From the NCBI GenBank assembly GCA_964030785.1, contig OZ034968.1:49437230-49501229 (forward strand): a stretch of 64,000 bases of DNA, in the 5' to 3' direction. The notes beneath the pieces were generated by a model. The model saw only the letters and a list, made by a program, of their open reading frames with translations. It was not told where the DNA came from and did not search any database. This stretch comes from Siderastrea siderea. Its lineage: Eukaryota; Cnidaria; Anthozoa; Scleractinia; Rhizangiidae. The position numbers and the translations under genes were made by a program. Positions 40,619 through 52,510 of this stretch are shown here, in pieces; the stretch's first letter is position 1; each line of letters starts with the position of its first letter.

Positions 40619-43600
40619 GGATATGTTATTCTTAGTGGTCCAAAGTGTTTGCTTTGTGCGAACGTTTCATACCTACGTGTACCGTTCTCCTTCAGTTTCA
40701 CCGAACGGCGAACATTCTCCAACCGAAACGTTCACAGTACTGCTTCTTTATATCTTTCCTCTCCTTGTGCTATGGACAAAATATTCCCGTCAAATCTGCT
40801 AAATGATCCTTTGCATTAGTTGTAAACGCAATTTACTTCAAGCTTCCATGGGAGATTTTCCATCTTGCTGTTGTTTCAGTTGTTTACCTGTCGAGCGGTT
40901 ACAAGTCGATGCAAAAATTTGCATACGTCCTGACCAGTGCACGTGATTGCGATAGGATTTTCTGACTTTCTTTCCGATTCTTTGATCTGCCGCCGTCCAG
41001 GATTTTGGACGAATATACCGGCTGTCAACCAGTTTAACGCTTACGCATGCTGTGAATGTCGTCAAAAGGTGTGCGCGCTGTGATACGCTTTCAAATTTGT
41101 TTTACGCGACAGATTTGCACATATCTTTTTCCCAAAACTTCTCCCAGCTCAGAAAAACAGCGGAAAGACAAGGCAGCAATTGTTAAACCTTTATTTGGTA
41201 CTGACATTTATTCAGAATGCAAAGTAACCCTTTGAAAGTTACGTTTTCATGAAGATGACAGGTTTTGGTGAAGCTGACGTATGAGCGCGCGTGCAAAATG
41301 TTAAAGACAGGAAGTGACGATGAGAGTGACGAATATTGCGCATGCAAGACAGGAAATCGGACGGTTTTGCGCAGAGGTTACTCATCCGCCCGCCGGAACA
41401 AAGGGCGGCGAAGAAACCTCTGCTTGCAGGGAAGAGTATCCTCGAATGCGTAACGTTAACGTAATTTTGCAGATTAACTGCATTTTATATGTATATTTTA
41501 CATTCCCTGCGTGTCGAACTACAATCCTGAATTCAACAGCAACGCGAGTTAGCGCTTTTTCGTCGGTCTTTTCGCGTGAACGAAACTTTCTTTCTTGTTC
41601 TTTTTAATCCATCGTGGGCAGTTTATGTTCCTACGACGGTCGAGAAAGAAAAAAAAAGTCAACTGAACTTGTTCCTTCATTCACATGCCAGAAAGATGTA
41701 AGTAGCCATCAGTCCACTTGATCATTCTCTGGAGATGAAAGCGAGGCAGAGCTTATCGGCTTGTGCGCACAAGAACCAGCTTTTATGCAGTGCAATATCA
41801 GGCTATCTGTCTGTTTCACCAATCGGAGTTCGGCACTGGATGGCGGAGGAACTCGGTAGCATGCCAGGTTCCTTCTGAAATCCCCCATCGGAGTGCTGGA
41901 AAAGGAAAACTAACACAAAAGTGACAGAGGAGTGGGGAAGGAGGTATCGAAGCCGTTATTTTTCGGAAAACAGGTGTCCTTGTTGCTGTGGGCTAAGCTA
42001 ATGGAAACAAATTGAGATGGGAGGGGGCTAGTAAAATAATAATACATGGCTTTTGAACTGACTAATGCCGTCTTCTTGAAAACTAATAAAATAAGCAGAA
42101 ATTTAGCAGTAAAAATGTGAAATTCGCTATATTTGAATAAATCGGCGACAAATGCCCCATCCACAGGCAGACCACTGATGACAAATGCCCCACCCTGGAC
42201 AACGACAAATGCCTGGTGGGGGGAGGAGGAATGGTCACGCTCGGAATTGACTAAGCCATAAGATTTTGGTGTAGTCCTTAACCTTGCCATAACCGGCGCC
42301 ATACTTTGTTTCTCTACATAAATAAGCTTGATTAACTGCAAGGCCGAGTTTGAGCAAGTAGCCAACGAAGCGCAGCCTGCAGACAGGTATTATAATTGAT
42401 TTAGTATAAAACGAAACGATTGGACTCGGGAAACGACTATATATTTTCATGCTAGAAACTGAAGCCATCGACGAAGTTACGAATTTGGAACAAGAAATGC
42501 CAGTTGCAGCAAATCAGAGATGATGACATAACCAACATCTCAATTCACCACGCCAACCCAATTGACTACGATGCTCGCAACATCTGCGATTTTTTTAGCT
42601 CGACGTTTTTGCCACTCTTTAAAAAATACTGCAGCAGCAATTTGTTCAGTTCAGATTAAATACAAGTGACCATACATTGACATCTTAGAAGAACCTGTCA
42701 AGGGCTGTGAATGCCACAGAAATAAATGAGAATTTCTAGTCCCCACTGTAATAAGCCAAATATATCTCTCTGCTAGAGCGGAGTACCCTAAAACATGTCT
42801 AAGTCCATTTTATTTGAGTTATGTCTAGTATAACAACGGACCTTTGGGTGGTAGGTTTCAGCTCTTTCTTTTGTTTTCTTGGTTAGAAGTAGTAAGGTAC
42901 TGAGCTTCTCTCATATAGCTTTCTTGATAGTCAAGGTATTTCTATGGAACGCTTAGACTGGGGAATAGGTGGCTGAGCAGTGCGAAGTTGAAATAATAAG
43001 TGTAAACTGCGTGACAGGCCCATGGGTGAAAGGAAAATTTCTGTCACCTAAAAATACACGTGCCTGGCCCTCGTGCTCTTTATAACCACCAAACACTCAC
43101 TCTATTAGAAAAGTGTACTTTTCCATAATGACGATATGATGTCAATCTAAACTGGACTATCTATCACAGCAAGTATTTTAATGGTTGTTTCATGCATATC
43201 CCTTATGGAAATAGGGTGAGTTTCCCTCATTCCTGCAGTAATGACATCACAATGTATCTCTTGCTAAATTTATTTGAAGCCAGCCACCATATGCCCCTGA
43301 AGTAAGCAAGTATCTTGTATATTACTAAAGATATAGCGTATACCTTTACTTCTCCTTGGTCCGAGTTCCAGCCTCTGTACAGACACATTTTTTCCCGCAA
43401 TTTTTTTTAGGCGAGGATAAGTTTGCACCCAGCTCCACCGCGAGCAAACCATGGTCACGCTTCGGAAATCATGTAGCGTATCACGTAAGCGTAAAATCAC
43501 TGATTGAAGCTGTACCATTGAAAGGCCTCTTCAACAATCCCACTTTTGAAATTGGTTTTGGAGGATTAAACGTCAATTATCACAAAACAATGATATTGAT

Positions 43601-43755
43601 GGGACAAGGAGCACAAGGATACGTAAATTGAAACATTTCAAGTTTGGAGCCGTAACTATTCAAACAACGACCGAGCAACTGTCAAAGCTCAAGGAGATCT
43701 GCATTCAACGAACGGCAAAAATAAAGACTTTCGAGCCCTTCGAATACCATATCTC
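40619..43755. other. Interior of the TTAA element, no recognised gene
   Basis: About 3.1 kb, single-copy in this window. The largest frames are 41910-42365 (minus, 151 codons) and 43356-43631 (plus, 91 codons), with no family recognised. A short minus-strand frame (40838-41065) ends near CGACAGGTAAAC, which resembles a splice donor. T-rich acceptor-like sequence lies at 43401-43410. A GC-richer patch at about 42150-42235 repeats ACAAATGCCCCA-like words. If a transposase gene exists here it must be multi-exon. Confidence 0.5.
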
Positions 43756-43762
43756 TGTACAG
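43411..43762 (+). other. Exon-like segment at the inner edge of the right terminal repeat
   Basis: Bounded by a polypyrimidine run ending in AG (43401-43410) and by TGTACAG followed by GTTAGT (donor-like, 43763). One frame is open to 43631 and another from 43628, so a single exon would contain a stop. The donor-like sequence lies within the inverted repeat, so a mirrored donor exists on the minus strand at about 40611. This may be a relic of a transposase exon. Confidence 0.25.
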
Positions 43763-44412
43763 GTTAGTACATTGCGGTTGTTTTATGCGTCTACGTCGCT
43801 GATATTTCCAACTGAAGGAATTTTGTTCCAGTTTACTGTTGGCCACGATTGCGTGATTTTATGCTTTCTATGCACCGGTTTTCAAAAATTTCCTGAAAAT
43901 TCCGAAATTGTTTGCCCAAAACTAAACTTTAAGTACTTCAAAAGAACAATTTATTTAGTCCTTAAATACTCAATTTTATGACATTCTGAGTAAAGGCACA
44001 TGGTCAAATTTGTTGTTCTTTTAGATCCATCGATTGACCGAACAAAGGAAAGCCTTTTGCTTTTGGCTCTCTTTCAATATTTAGATAAATCCAATGTTTA
44101 CTTGACATCTGGACGACGAAGAGTCATAAAACAAATTGGTAGTATTACATCCTTTCCCAGTTCAGCAGTTTTGACACGCGAGTCATGTGAACTTGAAGGA
44201 ATTTCAACCCTTCCTGGTCTCATCAAATCGAGCATAGAACTGGAAACGAATTTATTTGCCTTTCTCAGAAATGAAGAGTTATTTCAAGGAAAAAACTACA
44301 CAGCGTTTGTAAACTTACTAAGGGCTACCACCATGCAAAAGAAGAGCGAATTAGATTTTTTGAGCTTTGCCGCTCATTTGCGATTTTGTTTGATTCTTGT
44401 ACGGATTTGCTC
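43756..44412 (-). repeat. Right terminal inverted repeat of the TTAA element
   Basis: The partner of 39962-40618. The outer end reads GTACGGATTTGCTC and then TTAA. The divergence between arms shows that they have not been homogenised recently. Confidence 0.9.
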
Positions 44413-44416
44413 TTAA

Positions 44417-45370
44417 GTACTTCACACCTGTAAAAACCGTGCAGAAATCTCCAAGTCCATCTTTCTCATGATAGCGTTCACAGCACGATTCGCAGATCTT
44501 AACATTCGTTCAAAACCTCTCGCAAACATGAGCCACTGCCAAATAAGTCCTTTGTAGGAAGTCACCATCCGAATTTTTTTTCGATCGATTAGCTTCAGTA
44601 ACTGTTGAATTTCCTTGTGATCAGCCTTAAAATTGGTACCATTGTCTGCGAGCATATCACGGGGCCACCCTTTTCTTATCCTTATGCTAGTTAAGAAACT
44701 TAGAAAACCACGCCATATGTAGGGGACGGCAGAGTTTTTGAAAAGTAACAAAACAGGCACATGTACAGTTTGTTTCAAACTTTTCCACGGCCTTGTACGG
44801 TCAGATAGGGTACAGTAGCGAAAATCTGCTGCACAATTGGGAAATGACTTCATGTTAGCTTCCAACCTTTCCTAATGGGTGAAATGGCCATTTCCTTTGT
44901 GGCTGGTTTCGCCTGAATCTTCTCTGACACATTGGACATTCATTCCTTACTGCTTCCCTTCATGTACCACAACGTCCTTTTTACGAAGCTGATTTCTCTG
45001 GTAGATTATCAGATTATTCGTTGTATCGGGCAGGCCATTAGGAGTCTTGTATTTGATCCAACGATGGCATCAGTGACAATCACAGTTAAGATGAGAACAG
45101 AGCTCTTCTTGCGCTTATGAAGGACTTCCTCATTGTGCACGTTACACTGTACTTCCCTTCTCCTGACTCATCCCTCCAAAAACTTTTTGGGTTATTATCG
45201 GCTGGGTTATCACGCATTGCCCACAAAGGCCAAAGGTGCTGTTAAAAATTTTGAGATTTGTCCACCACCAATATACCTTTCAAGAATGAAGGGCAAAAAC
45301 CGACGTTGCTGGCTCACCATGGAAAAAACAACAGTTTGTCATAAGAGCTGCGTGTACGATTCCTGCAAGA
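44417..45370 (-). pseudogene. BEL/Pao-type pol remnant with integrase, copy c (main part)
   Basis: Minus strand. The integrase core at 44422-44865 is the longest open integrase frame in the window (147 codons), with GWPRDMLADNGTNFKADHK (second Asp kept) and GFERMLRSANRAVNAIMRK. The catalytic Glu region (AHFG..FE in the family) is collapsed. The zinc-binding region lies at about 44880-44990 and the linker at about 45000-45330. It is interrupted downstream by the TTAA element and internally by stops. Confidence 0.8.
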
Positions 45371-45635
45371 TTCATCCAATACGGTTAAAAAAAGGCGCGC
45401 TGGGACCTAGCCCCTTTAGAAACTGGGACAAAGTCCGAAGTGCAGCTCTGTAGAAGATGCGGGAAAAACCAACCAATCTACAAGCTTATACGGGTCGAAA
45501 GGCGTGCGCATAAACAATTTGGTAGGGTGTTCGCCCAACTGAAGCTAGTAAAACTCTCCTTTAAAATACATGTGTCAGCAACTGTATTTCCATCCCAACT
45601 TAAATTTTTCCTTTAAAGTCTCTTCTCATTAGAAT
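45370..45635. repeat. Spacer block, copy 3
   Basis: Equivalent to 18720-19020 and 57121-57430. The plus strand has a frame with an LCRRC-like Cys pair followed by basic residues, broken by a stop. Confidence 0.55.
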
Positions 45636-46430
45636 GTGATCACCAGAAGCCCAGTCCTCGACACAGCTGGTCCCAGCCCCACGGTTTCAGCGGGAGAGAC
45701 TAGCCCAGCGAGTGCAACGCAAACGGCAAATTTGCATTGCGGAAAAACGTTTGAGGAATTTATGAATTTCCTGCTTGAAGAAGATAAGCTAGCATTTGAG
45801 CTAGTATTTGTGCAGACATTCCCTTGCAACAGAAGTGACTGCCGGTTCTGTTCCTTTGTTAATTCCCGTGATACTATCGAAGCAACAACCATTGGACGAC
45901 AAATCAAGAAGTTCGGGCATTTTACGTATATAACTAATAACCTATCTGATTAATCGTTCCTTGTGCCATAAATGTCCTAGCATAGTCTACATAAGAGAGA
46001 CAGGAGGACGGCTTGGTGACCGCTTACAGGAGCATCGGCTGGACGTGATTAAGGAGAAAGTTGCTCCGCCAGAACCAAGTCGTTTTTCGAGTCTTGACCA
46101 TAGACTGTTGGATGTGATGGTTGCAATAATCACAGTGGGAAGAGAAGAACTGGAGAAAAAGCGATGAAATGCATTACATCTTTAGATAAGACACCTTTGC
46201 GCCGAGGGTCATAACCAAGACGTTCTTTTTTTGTGACTGTATGCTAGACTGACGCGGGCGTACTCTCTCCTGTGCGCTGGAATTGTCGAATATTTCAATT
46301 TCTTGTCTTTTTTTGCGTACCAAATCAACAAACTATTACAGTTTTCTGACCGTGATAAAGGCATTACTGCCGAAATGTCAGTTAGTCATTATTTCAGGGT
46401 TGAAACTTACATCATTCAGATTACATTTTG
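45636..46430 (+). pseudogene. Chimera of polymerase leader and Penelope-like GIY-YIG fragment 1
   Basis: An open frame (45636-45953) begins with the MITRSPV leader that elsewhere precedes the polymerase. It passes FELVFVQTF and runs into the Penelope-like Cys cluster CNRSDCRFC (C-x4-C-x2-C) and IGRQIKKFGHFTYI. After a stop the GIY-YIG region continues at 45961-46167 with CHKCPSIVYIRETGGRLGD, again with Arg in place of the YIG glycine. The tail extends to about 46430. The order Cys cluster, YI.ETG, EELEKK, NQDF fits the C-terminal endonuclease of Penelope-like elements. Confidence 0.7.
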
Positions 46431-47460
46431 ATTAGAAATATCGCGATCGTGTCAGACGAAAACGTCGTTGAATCCCCGAACAAAAAGAGCGAGGACTGCA
46501 AAGTCCAATCAAACTGTAATCCCACAAAGCTTAACGCGTTCTTGGTTGCCAGTGAAAAGCCTGTCTTAACACACCATTGAAACCTTGGAATGACCACTTA
46601 GATTTCGTCATCAAGCATGCATACATAGCTAAAGCAACAAATACACCTGTGGCAGCACTGTAAAAGGGATTATTCCAGATGATTCCGGTGGTCTGTGGCA
46701 AGCGTTGAAAAGGTCTCTTGAGGTTGAGAATGATTTGGACGTATTGTCTGATCCAAAGCAAGCTGATGATAAATACTGAAGTCGCTGGAAGAAACTCCTG
46801 ATCCTTCGAGCTAGCAAACGCAACGACAAGCGCTCTTCATCATGGAAGGCCTTTCTACACATAGACGCCTTCATCGATAACTACCAGGCATCACAGAATA
46901 TCGAACAAGGACAGCATGACAGCTTAAAGTATAATATAGGTGGAGGCTAGCTGTTTACAAGAGCGGTTGGATGCGCGTGAACTGGAGTATGCCCAACTGG
47001 ACCACTTCCTGGACTTTGTCACGAGTCCACATGGAGGGCAAACTGCCCTTTGCAGGGAGGCTATTTGCTGGCAGATAGAAGTGTCCTGGGAGCGACTAAT
47101 GACATACATCATGACCCTCTGTACTGCATCAGTCTTAGAGTCGTTTCAACAGCTTGATTAATTGCAGCCGACAATTACAACGCCTCTAATGACCCGGGGA
47201 GTCGGTAGTCGCTGGCAGAAAGTTGGTCAAGAAATCAAAACAGCACCTCAAAGAAGTACCTATAAGTACCTCAATGAAGTACCTATAAGGACAAGGACAT
47301 GCTGTAGATTTTATAGGCACTTACCAAGCAAAATCATAGTCATGGAGTGCGCTGATATATGTATTTAAGGTAGGGGTGGAGTAAAATGCGCCTCAGCAGA
47401 AATGCCAGTAGTCGCACAGAAGAAGAGGGGAATCAACGTAAAAAATTTTTAAAAAGCTGA
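46430..47460 (+). repeat. Block S, copy 5 (LINE-free site)
   Basis: It contains the uninterrupted LINE target region CATACATAGCTAAAGC at about 46619, block S with SSSWKAFLHIDAFIDNYQ (about 46842-46895), and an open frame 46940-47161 beginning MEASCLQERLDARELEYAQL of unknown function. The plus-strand frame 47162-47368 continues in phase after one stop. This is the best preserved copy of the block. Confidence 0.6.
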
Positions 47461-47469
47461 AGGGTAACT

Positions 47470-47790
47470 ATGTTGGGTAACTATCTTACTTATTGTTTCT
47501 TGTGCTGTAAATGTCCTGGCATAGCCTACATTAATGAGACAGGACGATGCCTTGATGACCGCTTAAACGTGCATCAGCTGGAGGTGTTTAAGAGAAAGTG
47601 GCTCCGCTGCTACCAAGTCGTTTTCTGAGTCGGGACCATAGACTGTAGGATGTGATGGTTGCAATGATCACAGTGGGTCCAACCAAGAAGAACTGGAGAA
47701 GAAGCCATGAAATGCGTTACGTCTTTAGATACAACACCTTGGCGCCGAGGAATCTTAACCAAGACTTTCTTTCTTTGTGACCGTATGCTA
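47470..47790 (+). pseudogene. Penelope-like GIY-YIG endonuclease fragment 2, copy 5
   Basis: Equivalent to 17400-17720, with CPGIAYINETGRCLDDRLNV at about 47514-47570. One base is missing near 47592 relative to other copies, which shifts the frame. Confidence 0.6.
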
Positions 47791-48200
47791 GACTTACGCG
47801 GGCGCACCTTCTCCTGCGCGCCCGATTTTAAAATTGTCAAATTTTTCAATTTCTTGTCTTTTTTTGGCGTATCAAATCAAGAAACTATTGACAACAAATA
47901 CACCTGTCGCTGGTGCTGTATGGCAATCGTTGAAAAAGTCTCCTGAGGTTGAGAATGATTTGGGTGTATATCGTCTGATCCAAAGAAAGCTGATAATTGA
48001 AATCGCTGACACTAAAATCGCTGGCAGAGTTTGCTAAACGCAACGACAAGCGCTCTTCGTCATGGAAGGTTTTTCTACAAATAAAGTGTGTCTAAATTCC
48101 TAATCGAAACTGAAACACAGTGTTTTCATCTAGCTAGGACAATTGGCAATACCAAACCAATAGACAGCATTTTTCCTAACTTTCACGACATTTGCCAATA
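47790..48200 (+). repeat. Block T, copy 5
   Basis: Equivalent to 17720-18140. It has an extra partial repeat near 48000-48020, where ATCGCTGACACTAAAATCGC duplicates the adjacent AATCGCTGGC word. Confidence 0.55.
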
Positions 48201-48650
48201 CCAGTTGCTTTGGGTTACTTTGAGGAATGTGGTCAATTTCTCGTCATGTAGCCCAACGTTCTTTTAACGAAGGTTCTTTCCTTGGTAGATTATCAGATAC
48301 CTCGTTGTGTCGGGCAGGTCATTAGGAGTCTTGTATTTGATCCAAAGGTACCATCATGAACCATCGCAGTTAAGATGAGAACTTCCATTTTTGAGCTTGT
48401 TTATCAATTTTGTTTTGTGCCACTTGGAAAACCGAGTAGGGTCCACTCCTCACTCATCTCCTTTCTTAAGTGCGTTGATCCTAAAACTTTTTGGGTTATT
48501 ATCGGCTGGGTTATCACGCACTGCTTCAAAATGCCAAACGTGCTTTTCAAGAATTTGAGATTTGTCCACCACCAATATACCTTTCAAAGATGAAGGGCAA
48601 AAAACGATGTTGCTGGTTCACCCTCTGAGAAACAACAATTTGTGACAAGC
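48200..48650 (-). pseudogene. BEL/Pao pol linker fragment, copy 5
   Basis: A shorter version of 18140-18720. An internal deletion near 48382 removes the LPKKSS-coding part and the following 130-150 bp. Confidence 0.6.
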
Positions 48651-48935
48651 TGCGTGCACGATTCCTGCAAGATTCATCGAATACGGTCGAGAAAAAGGCT
48701 TGCCGGCAGCTAACTCCCGAAAAAACTGGGACACAGTCTGAAGTGCAGCTGTGTAGAAGGTGCGGGCAAATTTAAGCAGTCTGCAAGCTTAGAAGAATCA
48801 AAAGGCGTGCTATAAACAATTTATTAGGGGGTTTACCCAACTGAAGCTGGTAAAACTTCCCTGAAAAACACCTCTGTCGCAATTTCCATCCCAACTTAAA
48901 GTCTTTCTTTTGAGACTTGTGTCAGTAGTATGTGA
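48650..48935. repeat. Spacer block, copy 4
   Basis: Equivalent to 18720-19020, and joined to the polymerase leader at about 48935. Confidence 0.55.
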
Positions 48936-51660
48936 TCATCAGAAGCCCAGTCATCTCAAGAGGTAAACCCAGCCTCGCAGTTGCAGCGCGACAGGCCAGT
49001 GCCAGCCCAGTGGGTGTAAATCGAACACTCAGCAAATTTGGAGCGCGGAGAAATGTTTGAGGAATTTGTGAATTTCCTGTTTAAGAAAATGAGCTGGCAT
49101 TTGAGCTAGTATTAGTGGAGACATTGCAGGTTCTTGCGGGGGTGGGAGTCCCAGAGGGACATCAACTAAACGCAGTCCCCAAAGCTTTCTTAGATAGCCT
49201 GCACCTCCAAATCCACCAGAAACTAGAAGAAAAAAAATTTAGGACTACAAGGAGCGCAGGCCTAGCTTGCCCTCACAGATAAGCTTTGAAAAGACCACCC
49301 AGACGGCACTGAGGAGTTAACAGACTCAGTGTTTCGCCACAATCAGGAGGCAGTTCGTCAGGCCACTAAAATCGATGAAATGGTTGATAAAACCTTTCCA
49401 CGTCTACCTGAACTTCTAGAAAAGTGGACCTAAAGAGGCTCTGGATGGGTTGTTGATGGCGTGAAAACATGCTGGGTTGGTCGCCGTCAAGAATAAGACG
49501 ATCATTGCTAAAGGTGGTCTTTAAGGGCCGCATTGTTTCAGGCCAAAGATCCTGTGGACAGGACCCACTAAAGTACCTCAGAAACGATGGGCTGGATTTT
49601 AGAGGGACAGACGCCCCAACGCATATATCACAGATTAATGAGCTCAAAAAAAAGAAGCTCGCTATTAACGTCTTTAGCTGGGACAAAAGGCGTAATCGTT
49701 TACAGGCTCAGAAAGCAGCATGAGGCGGTCCCACGGACCAATCCGTTGCTAGTCGAACAGGCTACACCAGGGTAAAGTAGCTCAATCGGCTGCTATTTGA
49801 CCAGTCCACGTACTCAAGGGAAGACCGCTAGAGGACCACAAACCTGAATGCCGAGGGATCGGTCACACTGCTGTGAGAGTAGAGATGCCCAAAGAGGGCG
49901 AAAACAAGCTCACCTTCCAAAATTAACCCAAACAGCTTCCACTGCCTTACATCATCTATTCCAACTTTGAGGCGCTAAAAATCAAGATTGAAAATCAGCA
50001 AGAGAAACACCCAGAAAAGTCAAAAGCGTAGGGCCTGTGGTTATGGTTCTATTGTGGTGAGGTGTGATGGCCACAGTGAGGGGGCCAAACGCAGCAGAGC
50101 ATTTTCTTAAGGGCACTGCAAGAGGTTGAGAGCGAGATCGAGTCGTCGCTGGCTAATTCAAAAACCATGGTGTTGACAGTTGAGGACCGGCGAGTCCACA
50201 AAACCGGCACCAACTGTTATGTCTGCGATAGGCCTCTTAATGGCAACTCTGTTCAGGAACACTACCAGATGAGATGACCACAACGCTTGTAAACTGAAGC
50301 TGCAGCTAAACCCCCAAACGACGCCAATTCCAGTGGTCTTCCACAACCTGCAGGAGTACGATGGCCATCTCCTGATGCAAGCCATCAGCAAGGTAAAGGG
50401 AAAGATCTGCTGCATCCATAACAACTCCAAGAAGTACATATCATTCCCCCTTAGCCAGCTAGGCTATAACCAGAGCTATCAATTCCTCCTGACATCACTT
50501 GACAAGCTTGTAGTTGCCAGCAAGCCGGAGGACTTTTGCATAACTGCAGCGTATCAGCGAGACCTCAAAAGCGTCAACTGTTGTTGGACAAAGGCATCTA
50601 CCCATACGAGTACATGGACGCCTGGAACAGCTCGGAGAGATACACCTAGAAAACTCTCGGCAGTTGTACGAGGCGCCAAACGCCTACTGGCTAGCGCCAG
50701 AGCGCACGGTTGTCCAGAAGGAGTGCATGTCTGACTACCAGCACAGCCTTCTAGGTGCTAGGACGGCCCCGACAAAGAATGAAAAGGTGGTCCCCAACCT
50801 CAGCGACAAGAGACAATACGTGCTGCATCATCGCAACCTCCAGCTGTGTATGTCTCTAAATATGCGCTTATTAAAGAAAATCCACCGGCCCTCTGCTTTG
50901 AGCAGAGCCTCTAGATAGAGCCCCACTGAGCTGCGGAAGAAAACCATCTAAAACTTTCAAAAGGACCTGCTCAAGCTCATGAACATCAGCGTCTTTGGAA
51001 AGACCATGGAAAACCTCCGCAGTTGGTGGACGTTAAACTGGTATGCGCCGGCAAACATTTTTTAAGACCAGCTGACGGCCGTGCAGGTCCCCAAGAGAAG
51101 GCTGACACTCAACAGACTCAAGTACGTGAACAATACCGTGTTGCACCGGTCCGAGCACCTCAGGTCTGCCTAGTAGTAAAAGATGATGAAGGCGCAGTAA
51201 GGCGATCGCTGCGACCTGCTGTACACGGATACGGACTCACTCCTCCTCGATATCGAAACCAAGAACGTCTACGAGGAGATGGCTGCGTGCCGCCACCTCT
51301 ATGACACCTTGGAATTCTGCAAGGACCACCTGCTCTATGGCGCAGAGAATAAAAAGGTTCTTGGGAAGATGAAGGATGAGTGTACCGGACGCCCGATCGC
51401 TGAATATGGGGACCTCCGGCCCAAATTTACTCGATCCTCGAGGCTGGCTAAAAATCATGAAGCCAAAGGCGTAAAAAGGGGTGTCATAAAAAACATATCC
51501 GCTACGAAGGGTACAAAGAGGCTCTCCTCGACAAGACTTTTCGCCACGGATTGGATGTTCTGCGTTCAGAGGGTCACCACTTCTACGCGCAACACCTTAA
51601 CGAGGTGTCACTCTCCCCCTTTGACTTAAACCGCTAGAACGCACAAAATGGTGTGGACAC
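48936..51660 (+). pseudogene. Polinton-type DNA polymerase B remnant, copy E
   Basis: The second nearly full-length copy, laid out as copy B. The N-terminal region (about 49270-49700) has an SGWVVDGVKTCW-like stretch and TDAPTHISQI. The HNH/endonuclease VII-like zinc segment at about 50214-50310 keeps CYVCDRPLN but has lost about 40 bases after it. The exonuclease-like region is VFHNLQEYDGHLLMQAIS (50333-50390). A palm region (YVLHHRNLQLCMSLNMRLL) lies at about 50818-50875. Motif B is NISVFGKT at about 50984-51010, with the first Asn of the pair altered. Motif C is an intact YTDTDS at 51222-51239. The C-terminal part is open at 51279-51629. Multiple stops. Confidence 0.82.
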
Positions 51661-51679
51661 TCTAGTTTATGGCGACAAC

Positions 51680-52510
51680 GCTCGATGATCGCAGCGAAGC
51701 CACTTACACGTTGGAAACCGTTTTTTGGCGGCAGCCGAATGTCAGAAGCACCACATGCACCTCCTCCCTGACAAAGCCTCTAGACGGCCCTCCAAAAAAT
51801 AGTAGAGCACCGGCTCGCCGTGCTTGGGGACCGCGCGCCTTAACCTGTAAACCTGTAAAGAACTCACACGTTCTGTTGCCCTGCGGCAAACCCTTCGAGC
51901 TTGTCAGGCTGGTAGAGATAACGAACACCAACACCCGAGGGAAGCTTTTTCTCCTCGAGGCCAACTGGGCGGCCAGCAACCAGAGAGGAGGGCTTTTGTG
52001 CCACTGTTATTGCCTTGGCAGCAGCTGAGGGCATTTTTCCCGTCAAGGAAGTCATAGCGATACAGCCGAAGGCAGCCGTACCACCCACTCAGTGGACCTC
52101 TGGCCAGAAGGAAGCCGCATCTCCCGGGCAATGTGGAAGCCAGACAGCCGCTTGGGGAGTGTGCGGTCAAACCGTTCAACGATTGCCTGGTCTAGGTGCA
52201 GATCTGGGATGCCACGCCGGAAGGAGACGCCACGCTGCTCACAACACCCATATACCCGCGACCAGGGTCCACAAGTTAGAATCTTTTGCCACTTTAATGG
52301 TCCACGCTTGTAATACGCTTGGAAGGCACTGGCAACTTTATCAGACTCCTTTGTTCTGAGAGGGTCAGCCAAGTCTACGACCGTCCAGGCGTACTGATAC
52401 GTTTTAAGGCCCCTCCCGCGGCCAAGGTTGTCCCAGATTTGAACGTGTTGAAGCCCATTATTGGGCGATACGTGTGTGATGGCAGCGTGAGGTTGTACTC
52501 CTTTGTGTTA
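51680..52510 (-). pseudogene. Polinton-type DDE integrase remnant, copy E
   Basis: Convergent with polymerase copy E. The open stretch 52372-52052 carries DPLRTKESDKVASAFQAYY, the shifted CGPWSRVYGCC, and DQAIVERFDRTL. The first-Asp strand reads WTVVDLADPL as in copy B, with part of the SRYKE stretch lost. The C-terminal GVGVRYLYQPDKLEG region is at about 51890-51935. Upstream it reads into VNTKEYNLTL and HTYRPIMG at about 52430-52510. Confidence 0.75.

Larger units (their letters stand above)
39962..44412. mobile_element. TTAA-flanked DNA transposon with 657-bp terminal inverted repeats
   Basis: A 4,451-bp insertion in BEL/Pao copy c. The outer ends are GAGCAAATCCGTACAA and its reverse complement, and both sides are bordered by TTAA (39958-39961 and 44413-44416). 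The empty site is present in BEL/Pao copy d as a single TTAA at 56195-56198. The interior (40619-43755) shows no ORF longer than about 150 codons and no DDE domain I recognise, so the copy is probably non-autonomous or its transposase is split by introns. TTAA duplications are known for piggyBac, Kolobok and Sola3. The ends do not begin with the CCC typical of piggyBac, which favours Kolobok-like or an undescribed family. Confidence 0.92.

Noticed and set aside
41910..42365. 151-codon minus-strand ORF as a transposase of the TTAA element
   Set aside because: There is no DDE or zinc-finger signature, the composition is low-information, and the frame is not linked to the element ends.
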